Origin: Fimenecus sp052273625
GTDB lineage: Bacteria; Bacillota; Clostridia; Oscillospirales; Acutalibacteraceae
Assembly: GCA_052273625.1 (NCBI GenBank)
Contig: DAVZHW010000002.1
Coordinates: 107,761-171,760, forward strand
Reading direction: 5' to 3'
Length of the DNA stretch: 64,000 nt
Both the position numbers and the translations under genes were made by a program. Shown one piece after another: positions 7,921-15,548 of this stretch (position 1 is its first letter; each line of letters opens with the position of its first letter). The notes under the pieces are model-generated. The model had not been told where the DNA came from and did not search any database. It worked only from the letters and a program-made list of their open reading frames with translations.

Positions 7921-8961
7921 TTATTGTATATTTAAAAGTGATTTTAATCTTGTTTTTTCTTTGTCACATAATGATTTTGCGATTTCATATGCATTGTCTT
8001 TATTAACATCAATTGGTTTATGATTTTTAAATTCATTCATAATAATATTTGTATATTTTTTTCTTTTTTTATCTGATATATTATTACATAATTTTATTAT
8101 AAAATCGTCAAGGGTATTTATTCCATTTGAATCACATGTTGTTGTAAATATTTCTTTCATAACTAAGTCGTGTGTTGCAAGCATAATCGTATAATCGTCT
8201 TTTGAATATCTTCTTGGATCTATTTCTTGAAAGTAATATAAGTCCATGGCTTGATTCATACACCCATGAAATATCTCATTATTATTCATATAATTATGAG
8301 GGCGAGTTATTCCGTCCTTAGTGAAAATTAAAGAACAATATGTTAAAGCGGTTGCAGAAATTAATGTTTCTTTAAAAAACCATTTCATCATTCCTTCAAA
8401 TTGTTCGTCAAATTCTTTTTCACTTCTCAGTTCATATGCTAAATGCAGAATTGTCGCATACAGAAAAAGAAAGTCTGAATTATATTCCAAAAAATCAAGT
8501 CTTTCAATTTCAGAAGCTTTCTTATATTCTGTGGCTGGAAATTTAATATTATCATAAAAAAATGCGTCTATAATTTTGTCTATTCTGATATTGTTGAAAA
8601 ACTTGTCAAAAATATCGAATTCTTTATTACCAGAAATATTATCACTTTTTACCAACGCCTGTTCCTTTAGTGCATCATATGGCATTATTCCATAATTGTT
8701 TTTTATTATCCAAAATAAGAAAGCAGTTGTTTCTTTTTTGTTTTTGCATGCATCAAAGCAGCCGTTTTTTGCAGCAATTAAAATATCTGATAGAACATTT
8801 CTGTCTATTGAAATAATTACTTCTGTTCCCAAATTATTAACCTTTGAGCACATTTCTTTTGTGAGCTTTCCAGAAATTGAATATTCTGGATGAAATATAA
8901 ATAAACTATTAAACAGTTCATTTTCAATATAGTCATTGATAATTTTGATTTTATTAATCAT
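7921..8961 (-). CDS. Unrecognised 346-residue protein in a defence island
   Basis: I do not recognise this family. The protein is soluble, rich in Lys, Asn and Ile and mostly helical, without signal peptide or membrane segment. Near the N-terminus, GTEVIISIDRNVLSDIL (about 45-61) has the look of a PIN-like first strand and acidic residue, and a later 'TIMLATHDLVMKEIF' could supply another. This is too thin for a nuclease call. It converges on the GHKL-TIR operon but is separated from it by a terminator and has its own orientation. Base composition is more AT-rich than core genes, which fits an acquired gene. It could be an independent defence gene or an accessory to its neighbour. Confidence 0.6.
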   Translation of the reverse strand: MINKIKIINDYIENELFNSLFIFHPEYSISGKLTKEMCSKVNNLGTEVIISIDRNVLSDILIAAKNGCFDACKNKKETTAFLFWIIKNNYGIMPYDALKEQALVKSDNISGNKEFDIFDKFFNNIRIDKIIDAFFYDNIKFPATEYKKASEIERLDFLEYNSDFLFLYATILHLAYELRSEKEFDEQFEGMMKWFFKETLISATALTYCSLIFTKDGITRPHNYMNNNEIFHGCMNQAMDLYYFQEIDPRRYSKDDYTIMLATHDLVMKEIFTTTCDSNGINTLDDFIIKLCNNISDKKRKKYTNIIMNEFKNHKPIDVNKDNAYEIAKSLCDKEKTRLKSLLNIQ

Positions 8962-9154
8962 TTTTATTTTCCCATTTTTTTATTTGATTAAATAATATTG
9001 GTTTATTGGTTGTTGTGTTGTAGAATTTTAAAATATGGTTATATCTTATAATTATAAGATATTTATTGTAATTTTCAATATATATTTCAGAATTAATAAT
9101 TATAGTTAATTTATATTCAAAACCGCATATACTATTATCACTTGACGTTATCAC
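8954..9154 (-). CDS. Possible small upstream protein, coupled to the 346-residue gene
   Basis: A 66-codon frame with a GTG start ends 8 bases inside the next gene, the kind of overlap seen with coupled genes. The only ribosome-binding candidate for the larger gene lies inside its 3' end. It has no visible ribosome binding site of its own and its composition matches AT-rich intergenic DNA, so it may be a leader region rather than a gene. Confidence 0.25.
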   Translation of the reverse strand: MITSSDNSICGFEYKLTIIINSEIYIENYNKYLIIIRYNHILKFYNTTTNKPILFNQIKKWENKND

Positions 9155-9170
9155 GGAATACCGTTATGAT
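9142..9170 (+). promoter_or_regulatory. Promoter of the XRE regulator with an overlapping operator
   Basis: TTGACG, 17 bases, TATGAT is a good SigA promoter. Its spacer contains the dyad TTATCACGG...CCGTTATGA (ACGG-AATA-CCGT core, 9149-9171). This placement suits repression by the XRE protein encoded 20 bases downstream. Confidence 0.6.
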
Positions 9171-9190
9171 TTGATTAAGGTGATGATGGC

Positions 9191-9760
9191 GTGAATGTTA
9201 ATTATTTAGTTGCCAAAAAGCAAATTTCCAAATACAATTTATCAAAATCAACCGGCATACCGTACTCTACTATAAGCGATATTTGCAATGGGAAAACTAC
9301 GCTTGAAAACTGTAATGCCAAAACCGTGTATGAATTATCAAAATTCTTTGATGTTTCAATGGAAGATTTGCTTTATAAAGACAATGATGTTCGTTATGAT
9401 TTCGAGGCTTTTAAGAGTAATATTCGCCATCAGCTTAAAGAATTGGGATTCAAAAAATTCATTGTGTCTGTTTTGAAAACTGATGAAGTTACCTATTATA
9501 TGAACAAAAAATGGTACCCTGAAGCATTGTATCTATTGGCAATGCTTGATTATGTCAGCAGGATAAATAATATTCCTATTTGCAAAAAATACAATTCATA
9601 TCGTTCCGCAAAACTTAGTAAAGTTATTTACCCGGCAAGTGTTGTAGCTGAGGCAAAGGTTATGAATGATGAGAGCATTTTGAAGGATTCCGTTACTAAT
9701 TCTATACCTGAATTTATGCGTTTTAATATTGTTGAATGCGAGGTGTTTGATGTTACTTGA
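9191..9760 (+). CDS. XRE-family DNA-binding regulator with an unassigned C-terminal domain
   Basis: Residues 1-65 form a Cro/C1-type helix-turn-helix (ISKYNLSKSTGIPYSTISDI, then a short wing ending SMEDLL). Residues 70-189 are a separate domain I do not recognise, with aromatic-rich helices. The GTG start at 9191 has AAGG ten bases upstream. Its promoter carries a dyad between the -35 and -10 boxes, so autorepression is likely. A terminator follows, so it is monocistronic. It could be the antitoxin-like partner of an unrecognised neighbour or a lone regulator. Confidence 0.8.
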   Translation: MNVNYLVAKKQISKYNLSKSTGIPYSTISDICNGKTTLENCNAKTVYELSKFFDVSMEDLLYKDNDVRYDFEAFKSNIRHQLKELGFKKFIVSVLKTDEVTYYMNKKWYPEALYLLAMLDYVSRINNIPICKKYNSYRSAKLSKVIYPASVVAEAKVMNDESILKDSVTNSIPEFMRFNIVECEVFDVT

Positions 9761-9766
9761 TTACAA

Positions 9767-9803
9767 AAAATGAACCGAGAGGGATTACCTCTTGGCTCAT
9801 TTT
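9767..9803 (+). terminator. Terminator of the XRE regulator gene
   Basis: AAAATGAACCGAGAGG pairs with CCTCTTGGCTCATTTT (two G-U type mismatches) around a 5-base loop, 7 bases after the stop codon. Confidence 0.7.
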
Positions 9804-9815
9804 GTGGATATACAG

Positions 9816-9878
9816 GCAGTGAAATGTTTTTCAAACCGCTATGCAAAATTCGTATGTAATCAGCTGAATTTGGTTATT
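9816..9878. repeat. Direct repeat, left copy (~60 bp)
   Basis: The block from ACCGCTATGCAAAATTCG (9835) to GGTTATT (9878) is 44 bases long and differs from 11989-12032 at two positions. A weaker match extends left to GCAGTG. The two copies bracket the mntA-hepT pair and the RhuM-family gene. Confidence 0.85.
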
Positions 9879-9881
9879 CTA

Positions 9882-9911
9882 TTGACTTAATTTGCATTAA
9901 AAGTGTATAAT
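9882..9911 (+). promoter_or_regulatory. Promoter of the mntA-hepT pair
   Basis: TTGACT, 18 bases, TATAAT, starting four bases after the direct repeat ends. A GGAGGTG ribosome binding site follows at 9924-9930. Confidence 0.65.
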
Positions 9912-9935
9912 ATAATAACAGTAGGAGGTGTTGAT

Positions 9936-10277
9936 ATGTGTACTAAAAGTCAATTATCGGTTGTAACAGCTGATGTTGTTGAGAAAGCTAAGGCTATTTT
10001 AGGTGAAAAGCTTTCAGCGGTTATTCTTTATGGTTCTTATGCCCGTGGTGATTATGACGAAGAATCGGATATTGATATAATGATTATTGCAGATATATCA
10101 ACATCAGAAATGCCTAAATTTAATAAAGAACTCACAGAATATTCTGTTGATGTTGATTTGGAAAACGATGTAGTGCTTTCAATCACCATTCAAGATAAAT
10201 CAACTTATGACAGATATAAAAATACCTATCCTTTCTTTAGAAACATAGAAAAGGAAGGAGTTGATTTGGTTGCCTAA
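9936..10277 (+). CDS. mntA: MntA-type nucleotidyltransferase (antitoxin of a HEPN/MNT pair)
   Basis: The 113-residue protein has the minimal nucleotidyltransferase motif GS-X10-D-X-D (GSYARGDYDEESDID, 33-47). In HEPN/MNT toxin-antitoxin modules this protein transfers nucleotides from ATP to the HEPN toxin and silences it. I chose ATG 9936 because GGAGGTG lies just upstream; the open frame to 9903 would add 11 residues that include the promoter. It overlaps the HEPN gene by 8 bases. The gene lies between the two direct repeats, which suggests recent movement. Confidence 0.85.
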   Translation: MCTKSQLSVVTADVVEKAKAILGEKLSAVILYGSYARGDYDEESDIDIMIIADISTSEMPKFNKELTEYSVDVDLENDVVLSITIQDKSTYDRYKNTYPFFRNIEKEGVDLVA

Positions 10278-10668
10278 TGCTGATGAATTAGCTCTTGCCA
10301 ATTATAGAATAGATAAGGCAAAGGATTGCTTGAAGGCGTCAAAAATACTTCTTGATGATGGGCTGTACGCTGACAGTGCTAACAGATCTTATTATGCTAT
10401 ATTTCATTCCATGAATGCACTTTGTGCGACTAGAAGCGTCGGATATAAAAAGCATTCAGGTGTTCTTTCTGATTTTAATTCGCATTATGTTAAAGAAAAT
10501 TTGATTGAAAAAGATTATGCAAAAATTGCTAAAAGTGCTTTTTCTGTTCGAACTCAAAGCGATTATTCCGACTTTTATGTTGTTTCAAAATTTGATGTTA
10601 TAGAGCAATATGAGAATGCAGTGAAATTTGTAAATAGAATTGAAGAATATATAAAATCAATAAGTTAA
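10270..10668 (+). CDS. hepT: HEPN-domain protein (putative HepT-type toxin)
   Basis: This 132-residue helical protein carries the HEPN hallmarks: NRSYYAIFHSMNAL in the second long helix and the C-terminal FSVRTQSDY (R-x3-DY). HEPN partners of MNT proteins are RNases or dormant nucleotidylation targets. I chose the TTG at 10270, nine bases after GGAG; the in-frame TTG at 10261 would touch the ribosome binding site. The start lies inside the end of mntA, so the antitoxin is translated first. A terminator follows. The classical R-X4-H-X-Y toxin motif is not present in that exact form, so activity is less certain than the family call. Confidence 0.8.
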   Translation: MPNADELALANYRIDKAKDCLKASKILLDDGLYADSANRSYYAIFHSMNALCATRSVGYKKHSGVLSDFNSHYVKENLIEKDYAKIAKSAFSVRTQSDYSDFYVVSKFDVIEQYENAVKFVNRIEEYIKSIS

Positions 10669-10672
10669 AAAA

Positions 10673-10702
10673 GCGTTGGAGTTTGATTTCTCCAACGCGT
10701 TT
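10673..10702 (+). terminator. Terminator after the HEPN gene
   Basis: GCGTTGGAG / CTCCAACGC with an 8-base loop and a T-rich run (GTTTGTTTT) starts five bases after the stop codon. Confidence 0.75.
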
Positions 10703-10764
10703 GTTTTATATTTCTTTTATAAAATAGTATTGATATCGTTCGTATTTCATATAAAAAATTTGTA

Positions 10765-11796
10765 TTAATTTGATTCTTTCTTTGCAGTTTTTTCTATTTG
10801 CTTAATAGTCTGCAAATACGCTTCTTCTACGGGTGAAAGATTTTGGTTCACATATTTTTTGTATTCCTCGTTTGCTTTTTCAAGTGCTTGCTTGTGGCTG
10901 ATTTTTCCTGCATTATCAAGCACTTTTCCGCCTGTTACTTGAATCAAATTATCAAGTTGGTCAACATAATCGCTCATATATACGGGATTGTGACGCATAG
11001 CTTGAATTTCCGCAAAATCGAAATAACCTGAAACAATATTATTGAGCACTTTTAGCTCATCTTCATTAAGATAATTTTTTGCAACACAAATGTCTTTGGC
11101 AGTTGGAAAATCGCCGTCAAAAGCATTCATTCCCATAAACGGTTTATTTGCATCTGCACGCTCGTAAATAACTTCGGCGGCAGTATGACCGTGTGCCGCA
11201 TAATGCAATTTGTTTTGAACCATTTTGAAAAAAGCAACAGTTTCGCTGCTTTTCGGATTATAGTCAACACTTGTCGCATAAAGGTCAAGAACCTGACGAT
11301 ACATAACTTTTTCGGAAGAACGAATATCTCTGATTCTGTCTAAAAGTTCTTTCCAATAATTTCCACCACCGAGATTTTTAAGCCTTTCATCATCCATGGT
11401 GAAACCTTTTATCATATATTCCTTTAAGCGTTCGGTTGCCCAACGACGAAATTGAGTAGCAGTGATTGATTTGATTCGGTAACCAAGTGAAATAATCATA
11501 TCGAGATTATAATATGAAACGTTATAATTTTTACCGTCACTCGCAGTTGTTCGGAATTTCCGAACAACTGAATTTTCTTCAAGCTCGCCCTCTTCAAAAA
11601 TATTTTTAATATGTTCACTTACATTTGATTTGCTCGTTTGATAAAGTTCACATAATTGTGCTTGCGTCAACCATACCGTTTCGTCAACAAATCGAACATC
11701 AATTTTCGTATCACCGTCATCGGTTTGATAAATAACTATTTCGCCTTGATTATTATCTTTATTCATTTCTTTAAGATCGGTTTTTTGTTCTTTCAT
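10765..11796 (-). CDS. RhuM-family (virulence_RhuM) protein
   Basis: The 343-residue protein matches the RhuM family pattern: an N-terminal winged-helix-like segment with WLTQAQLCELYQTSKSNVSEHI (about 42-63), the conserved RKFRTTASDGKNYNVSYYNLDMIISLGYR block split over 79-107, a central helical region, and a C-terminal Fic/Doc-like helical tail (HGHTAAEVIYERADANKPFMG). The molecular role of RhuM proteins is not settled; the family is common in mobile and defence islands. GGAGG lies upstream of the ATG at 11796. It lies between the two direct repeats, facing the mntA-hepT pair. Confidence 0.85.
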   Translation of the reverse strand: MKEQKTDLKEMNKDNNQGEIVIYQTDDGDTKIDVRFVDETVWLTQAQLCELYQTSKSNVSEHIKNIFEEGELEENSVVRKFRTTASDGKNYNVSYYNLDMIISLGYRIKSITATQFRRWATERLKEYMIKGFTMDDERLKNLGGGNYWKELLDRIRDIRSSEKVMYRQVLDLYATSVDYNPKSSETVAFFKMVQNKLHYAAHGHTAAEVIYERADANKPFMGMNAFDGDFPTAKDICVAKNYLNEDELKVLNNIVSGYFDFAEIQAMRHNPVYMSDYVDQLDNLIQVTGGKVLDNAGKISHKQALEKANEEYKKYVNQNLSPVEEAYLQTIKQIEKTAKKESN

Positions 11797-11973
11797 AGCG
11801 ATTTATCCTCCTTTTATCATAGTACCATAATTGGCTTTTATATACAACATTTTCTTGTTTGCACAATTTGGGACAGTTCACATCAGAGGGTGTTCATTAT
11901 ATTTATTATTTGTAGCTTTTGAATGTTGTTCTTAATTAAATCAATTGTATGGTTTTGTATGTTTTTGTTGTGT

Positions 11974-12032
11974 GCAGTGGGTTTTTATACCGCTATGCAA
12001 AATTCGTATGTAATCGGCTGAAGTTGGTTATT
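11974..12032. repeat. Direct repeat, right copy (~60 bp), fused to a SASP gene
   Basis: Positions 11989-12032 repeat 9835-9878 with two differences. Read on the minus strand, this repeat encodes the last residues (QLQPITYEFCIAV) and stop of the SASP frame, so the repeat boundary lies inside that gene. Confidence 0.85.
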
Positions 12033-12227
12033 TTTCGTCCAATTTGTACGCTGAAATTGCACAGTTCGTACAGGACACATTACATTAACCATCTGACCGC
12101 CGACTGAACCTGCCTGCTTAGATGTGAGATCACCATTGTAGCCCTGCTTCAAATTTACGCCTACTTCAGAAGCAGCTTCCATTTTGAACTTATTGAGAGC
12201 TTCCTTTGCTTCGGGTACTGTAGCCAT
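11985..12227 (-). CDS. Alpha/beta-type small acid-soluble spore protein with an abnormal C-terminus
   Basis: The conserved SASP core is clear: VPEAKEALNKFKMEAASEVG followed by VNLKQGYNGDLTSKQAG and SVGGQMV. These proteins coat spore DNA and protect it from UV and heat. After QMV the usual MVKKMI-type ending is missing, and about 33 unrelated residues (NVMCPVRTVQFQRTNW...) run into the direct repeat at 11989-12032. The gene therefore seems disrupted at its 3' end by the event that brought the repeat-flanked module. I chose the ATG at 12227 (AGGGGTG upstream) over the frame start at 12236. The DNA-binding core is complete, so function may survive. Confidence 0.8.
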   Translation of the reverse strand: MATVPEAKEALNKFKMEAASEVGVNLKQGYNGDLTSKQAGSVGGQMVNVMCPVRTVQFQRTNWTKNNQLQPITYEFCIAV

Positions 12228-12373
12228 TAAAAACACCCCTTTTCTTTATTTGCGTCTGCAAGAATATCATTTGCAAATTTGTCTTTGTTATAAATGTTAA
12301 TATATGGATTTTTGTTTTGAAATTGATTTATTTTATGATACAATGTAAAAAATGATTTTTGAGGATTGTTTAT

Positions 12374-13501
12374 ATGAAAAAGAAAAAGAGCTGGGATAAA
12401 AAGTGGTACACGGATAAGTTCTTAAACGAGCTTAAGCAAACTCAATATACTGAAATGTGCGGCTCTTTGCCCATAACGGTAAAATATGCACCCGACGCCG
12501 TATCGCCGCTTGGCATTGACCCTCGACTTCTCGGCGGCCCTATGGGTAAAACCGCCAAATCAATGCGCTTGCTTCCCGAATTTGTTATCAAGAGAATTAA
12601 AATTAAATTTAACGAAAAAATGCTCTCTTCTTTTCGTACGGTGTGCGATAAGATTTCAAGTGCGGTTTGCGTCAGGGGAGGTGTTGATATCTCCGACAGC
12701 ACGGTTACTGCCGATGACGGATATGAAATACCTATTAGAATTTATAAAAATAAAAACTGTTCTTCCGAAAACGGCTGTTTGTATTTTATTCACGGCGGAG
12801 CTTTTATTGCAGGAAGTATGACTCCTTATGACGAGGCGTGGAAGGTATTTGTCGAAAAATTCAATATGCCTGTTATCAGTGTTGAATACCGTATTATGCC
12901 CGAAAATCCTTATCCTACATTGTATAATGATTGTCAAAGAGTATTCGAGTACATTTACGATAATGCTGAAATGCTCGGTTTTGATAAATCAAAAATTTTT
13001 GTTTGCGGCGACAGTGCAGGAGGAAATCTTGCACAATATATTTCGACCGCCGACAAAGAGAACGGAAGAGTCAAAGGGCAGATACTTTTATATGCTTCGT
13101 TAAATCCGATGGGTATTGAGGGCGGATATTTTAATAAGAGCATTAAAAATTTCAAATATGAGCCGTCGCAGAAAAAGCTTTCCCGTTGCATAACACGTCA
13201 GCTTGAAATGATGACTGACAGCTTTGACAGCGTTTTTGATATTGCTGAGCCCGATATTCGATTAAATCCGTATAGCTTTGATGCAAGCGGAAATCCTCCG
13301 ACCTTAATTTCAGTCGGTGCACTCGATTATCTTAAAATTGAAAACATTGCTTGGGCACGGAAATTACACGATGCAGGGGTTCCCGTAAAAGTCGTCGTTT
13401 ACAACGGAATGGGACACGGATACTTAAATGCAATGGGAGTTTTTCCGCAAGCTGAGGACGTAATCGACGAAATGGGTAATTTCATAAAAAAATACAGTTA
13501 G
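12374..13501 (+). CDS. Alpha/beta-hydrolase, HSL-like esterase/lipase
   Basis: The 375-residue hydrolase has the oxyanion-hole motif HGGAF (140-144), the nucleophile elbow GDSAGG (212-217), a GALDYL stretch with the catalytic Asp and GMGHGYLNA with the catalytic His. This is the hormone-sensitive-lipase (type IV) pattern. Substrates are probably short acyl esters or xenobiotic esters. There is no signal peptide, so it is cytoplasmic. ATG 12374 has GAGG nine bases upstream and is preferred over the TTG at 12359. It is monocistronic and lies between the island and the hprK cluster. Confidence 0.88.
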   Translation: MKKKKSWDKKWYTDKFLNELKQTQYTEMCGSLPITVKYAPDAVSPLGIDPRLLGGPMGKTAKSMRLLPEFVIKRIKIKFNEKMLSSFRTVCDKISSAVCVRGGVDISDSTVTADDGYEIPIRIYKNKNCSSENGCLYFIHGGAFIAGSMTPYDEAWKVFVEKFNMPVISVEYRIMPENPYPTLYNDCQRVFEYIYDNAEMLGFDKSKIFVCGDSAGGNLAQYISTADKENGRVKGQILLYASLNPMGIEGGYFNKSIKNFKYEPSQKKLSRCITRQLEMMTDSFDSVFDIAEPDIRLNPYSFDASGNPPTLISVGALDYLKIENIAWARKLHDAGVPVKVVVYNGMGHGYLNAMGVFPQAEDVIDEMGNFIKKYS

Positions 13502-13588
13502 ATATTTACAATTTTTTTGCAAAAAAGTATGGAATTGATTTGATTTATAGTTTATAATAGCTACAAACATTATTTTGGAGGGATATGC

Positions 13589-14554
13589 TTGTCTGCCAAG
13601 TATTTTGTATCACTTGATAAGGTGCTTAAAGAATTTGACTTTGAGGTCATCTATTTACCTGAGGATTTCAAAGAGCATACAATTTGTTCACCCGACGTAA
13701 ACAGACCCGGCTTGCTTTTGGTTGACAGAGACGCTTTCTTTGATGCCGAGCGTGCACAGTTTCTCGGACTTTCGGAAATTGAGCTTATTAAAAAGCTTCC
13801 TCCCGAGGAGCAATTTGCAAGCATTGAAAGATTGATGAGCCACAAGCCGCCCTTTGTTTTAATTACAAGAAATCTTGAGCTGCCCGAGTGTGCCAAAGAG
13901 CTTGCGCAAAAGTATAACGTACCGCTTTTCAGAACCGCTGAACCGACTTCAAGCTGTATGTCGGCACTTATCAGCTATCTCGGCACTGAGCTTGCCGAGC
14001 GTATTACGAGGCATGGCGTATTGGTTGAGGTTTACGGAGAAGGAGTTTTGATTGTAGGTGACAGCGGAGTAGGTAAGAGTGAAACAGCCGTTGAGCTTAT
14101 CAAGCGTGGTCACAGACTTATCGCAGACGATGCGGTTGAGATAAGAAAGGTATCCGCAAAAACCTTGGTTGGCTCTGCTCCCGATAATATACGCCACTTT
14201 ATTGAGCTTCGTGGTATTGGTATAGTAAACGCACGTCGTATTTTTGGTATGGGTGCTGTTAAGGTTTCGGAAAAAATCAATATGGTTGTTAAGCTCGAGC
14301 AATGGAATCCCGACAAGGTTTATGACAGAATGGGCGTTGATACCGAATATATAAATATTATGAATGTCAATTTGCCTATTACGGTCGTACCCGTTAAGCC
14401 CGGCAGAAACCTTGCAATTATCATTGAGGTTGCTGCTATGAACAACAGGCAAAAGAAAATGGGCTATAACGCCGCAAAGGAGCTTCTTCATCAGCTTGGT
14501 ATGCAGGAAGAAGAGCCGAAGCCGGAAGAGCTTGAAATTTGGCAAAGCTATTAA
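13589..14554 (+). CDS. hprK: HPr kinase/phosphorylase
   Basis: Phosphorylates or dephosphorylates HPr at Ser46 and so drives CcpA-dependent catabolite control. Residues 1-125 are the N-terminal domain; the C-terminal kinase domain has Walker A GDSGVGKS (157-164), DD (180-181) and the HprK signature FIELRGIGIVN (205-215). The start is a TTG at 13589 with GGAGGG upstream; the nearby ATG at 13584 is out of frame. At 321 residues it is normal length. It heads the hprK-glcK-murB-rapZ-whiA run, a common Firmicutes grouping of carbon sensing and cell-wall genes. Confidence 0.97.
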   Translation: MSAKYFVSLDKVLKEFDFEVIYLPEDFKEHTICSPDVNRPGLLLVDRDAFFDAERAQFLGLSEIELIKKLPPEEQFASIERLMSHKPPFVLITRNLELPECAKELAQKYNVPLFRTAEPTSSCMSALISYLGTELAERITRHGVLVEVYGEGVLIVGDSGVGKSETAVELIKRGHRLIADDAVEIRKVSAKTLVGSAPDNIRHFIELRGIGIVNARRIFGMGAVKVSEKINMVVKLEQWNPDKVYDRMGVDTEYINIMNVNLPITVVPVKPGRNLAIIIEVAAMNNRQKKMGYNAAKELLHQLGMQEEEPKPEELEIWQSY

Positions 14555-14586
14555 ATTGAAAATATATTACTTTTTTGGAGGACATT

Positions 14587-15534
14587 ATGTACAGAATTGG
14601 TGTTGATCTCGGCGGAACGAATATTGTTGCCGGTGTAGTGGATGAATTTTATAAAATTGTCGGTAAGGGTAAAATGCCTACCGCTTGCCCCCGTCCCGCT
14701 GTTGAAATTTTAGCGGACGTTGCAAAAGCGGTTGAAATGGCTATCGCGGATGCAGGAATTACTCTTGCAGACGTTCGTTCAATCGGCATAGGAACTCCCG
14801 GCTCGGTTGAAAAGCATTTTGGAATAATTCAGTATGCAAACAATCTCGGCTTTTCAAATGTTCCCGCTAGAAAAATATTACAGAGTCATTTTGATAAGCC
14901 GATTTATATAGAAAATGACGCTAACTGCGCTGCTCTCGGAGAGGCTAAGGCAGGCGCAGGCGGCGGAGTTGAGAATTTTGCTGCTATTACACTCGGAACA
15001 GGTGTCGGCTCGGGTATTATTGTTGACGGCAAAATCCTCAGCGGCTGTAACGGTGCGGCAGGCGAAATGGGTCATATGGTTATCTGTGCAGACGGTGAGC
15101 CTTGCACCTGCGGAAGAAAGGGCTGTTGGGAGGCTTATTCCTCGGCGACCGCTTTAATTCGTGAGACTAAAAAATCAATGCTTGAAAATAAAGACTCAAA
15201 GATGTGGAAAATTGTCGGCGGAGACATTGATAAGGCTAACGGAAAAACAGCTTTTGACGCAATGCGTGCAGGCGATGAAGCAGGTAAAAAGCTTGTTGAT
15301 TGGTATGTTCATTATCTTTCAATCGGTATAACAAACGTTATAAACACATTCCAGCCTAAGATGCTCTGCGTCGGCGGCGGAATAGGCTATGAGAGAGAGT
15401 ATCTTCTTGAGCCTGTCAGAAAGATTGTTTATCAGGAAAGATACAGCGTATATTCCGAGGAGCAAACTACAATTTGCTCTGCTAAGCTCGGCAACGATGC
15501 AGGCGTTATCGGCGCTGCATTGCTTGACGAATAA
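14587..15534 (+). CDS. glcK: ROK-family glucokinase
   Basis: The 315-residue sugar kinase has the N-terminal phosphate loop GVDLGGTNI, the ROK zinc motif CTCGRKGCWEAY and the ENDANCAALGE active-site segment. It phosphorylates glucose to glucose-6-phosphate with ATP. ATG 14587 follows GGAGG (14576-14580). Its stop overlaps the possible ATG of murB, so the cluster is tightly packed. The zinc motif, absent in the second ROK kinase at 21906-22769, supports the glucokinase call. Confidence 0.92.
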   Translation: MYRIGVDLGGTNIVAGVVDEFYKIVGKGKMPTACPRPAVEILADVAKAVEMAIADAGITLADVRSIGIGTPGSVEKHFGIIQYANNLGFSNVPARKILQSHFDKPIYIENDANCAALGEAKAGAGGGVENFAAITLGTGVGSGIIVDGKILSGCNGAAGEMGHMVICADGEPCTCGRKGCWEAYSSATALIRETKKSMLENKDSKMWKIVGGDIDKANGKTAFDAMRAGDEAGKKLVDWYVHYLSIGITNVINTFQPKMLCVGGGIGYEREYLLEPVRKIVYQERYSVYSEEQTTICSAKLGNDAGVIGAALLDE

Positions 15535-15548
15535 TGAAGGGTGATTAT

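Noticed and set aside
7921..8961. PIN-domain nuclease
   Set aside because: Only one strand-like motif fits; the full set of acidic residues in the right spacing is not evident, so no firm call is made.
9816..12032. Insertion sequence or transposon
   Set aside because: The flanking repeats are direct, not inverted, and no transposase or integrase lies between them.
13949..14545. 198-codon minus-strand frame
   Set aside because: Shadow of hprK, whose motifs are complete on the other strand.
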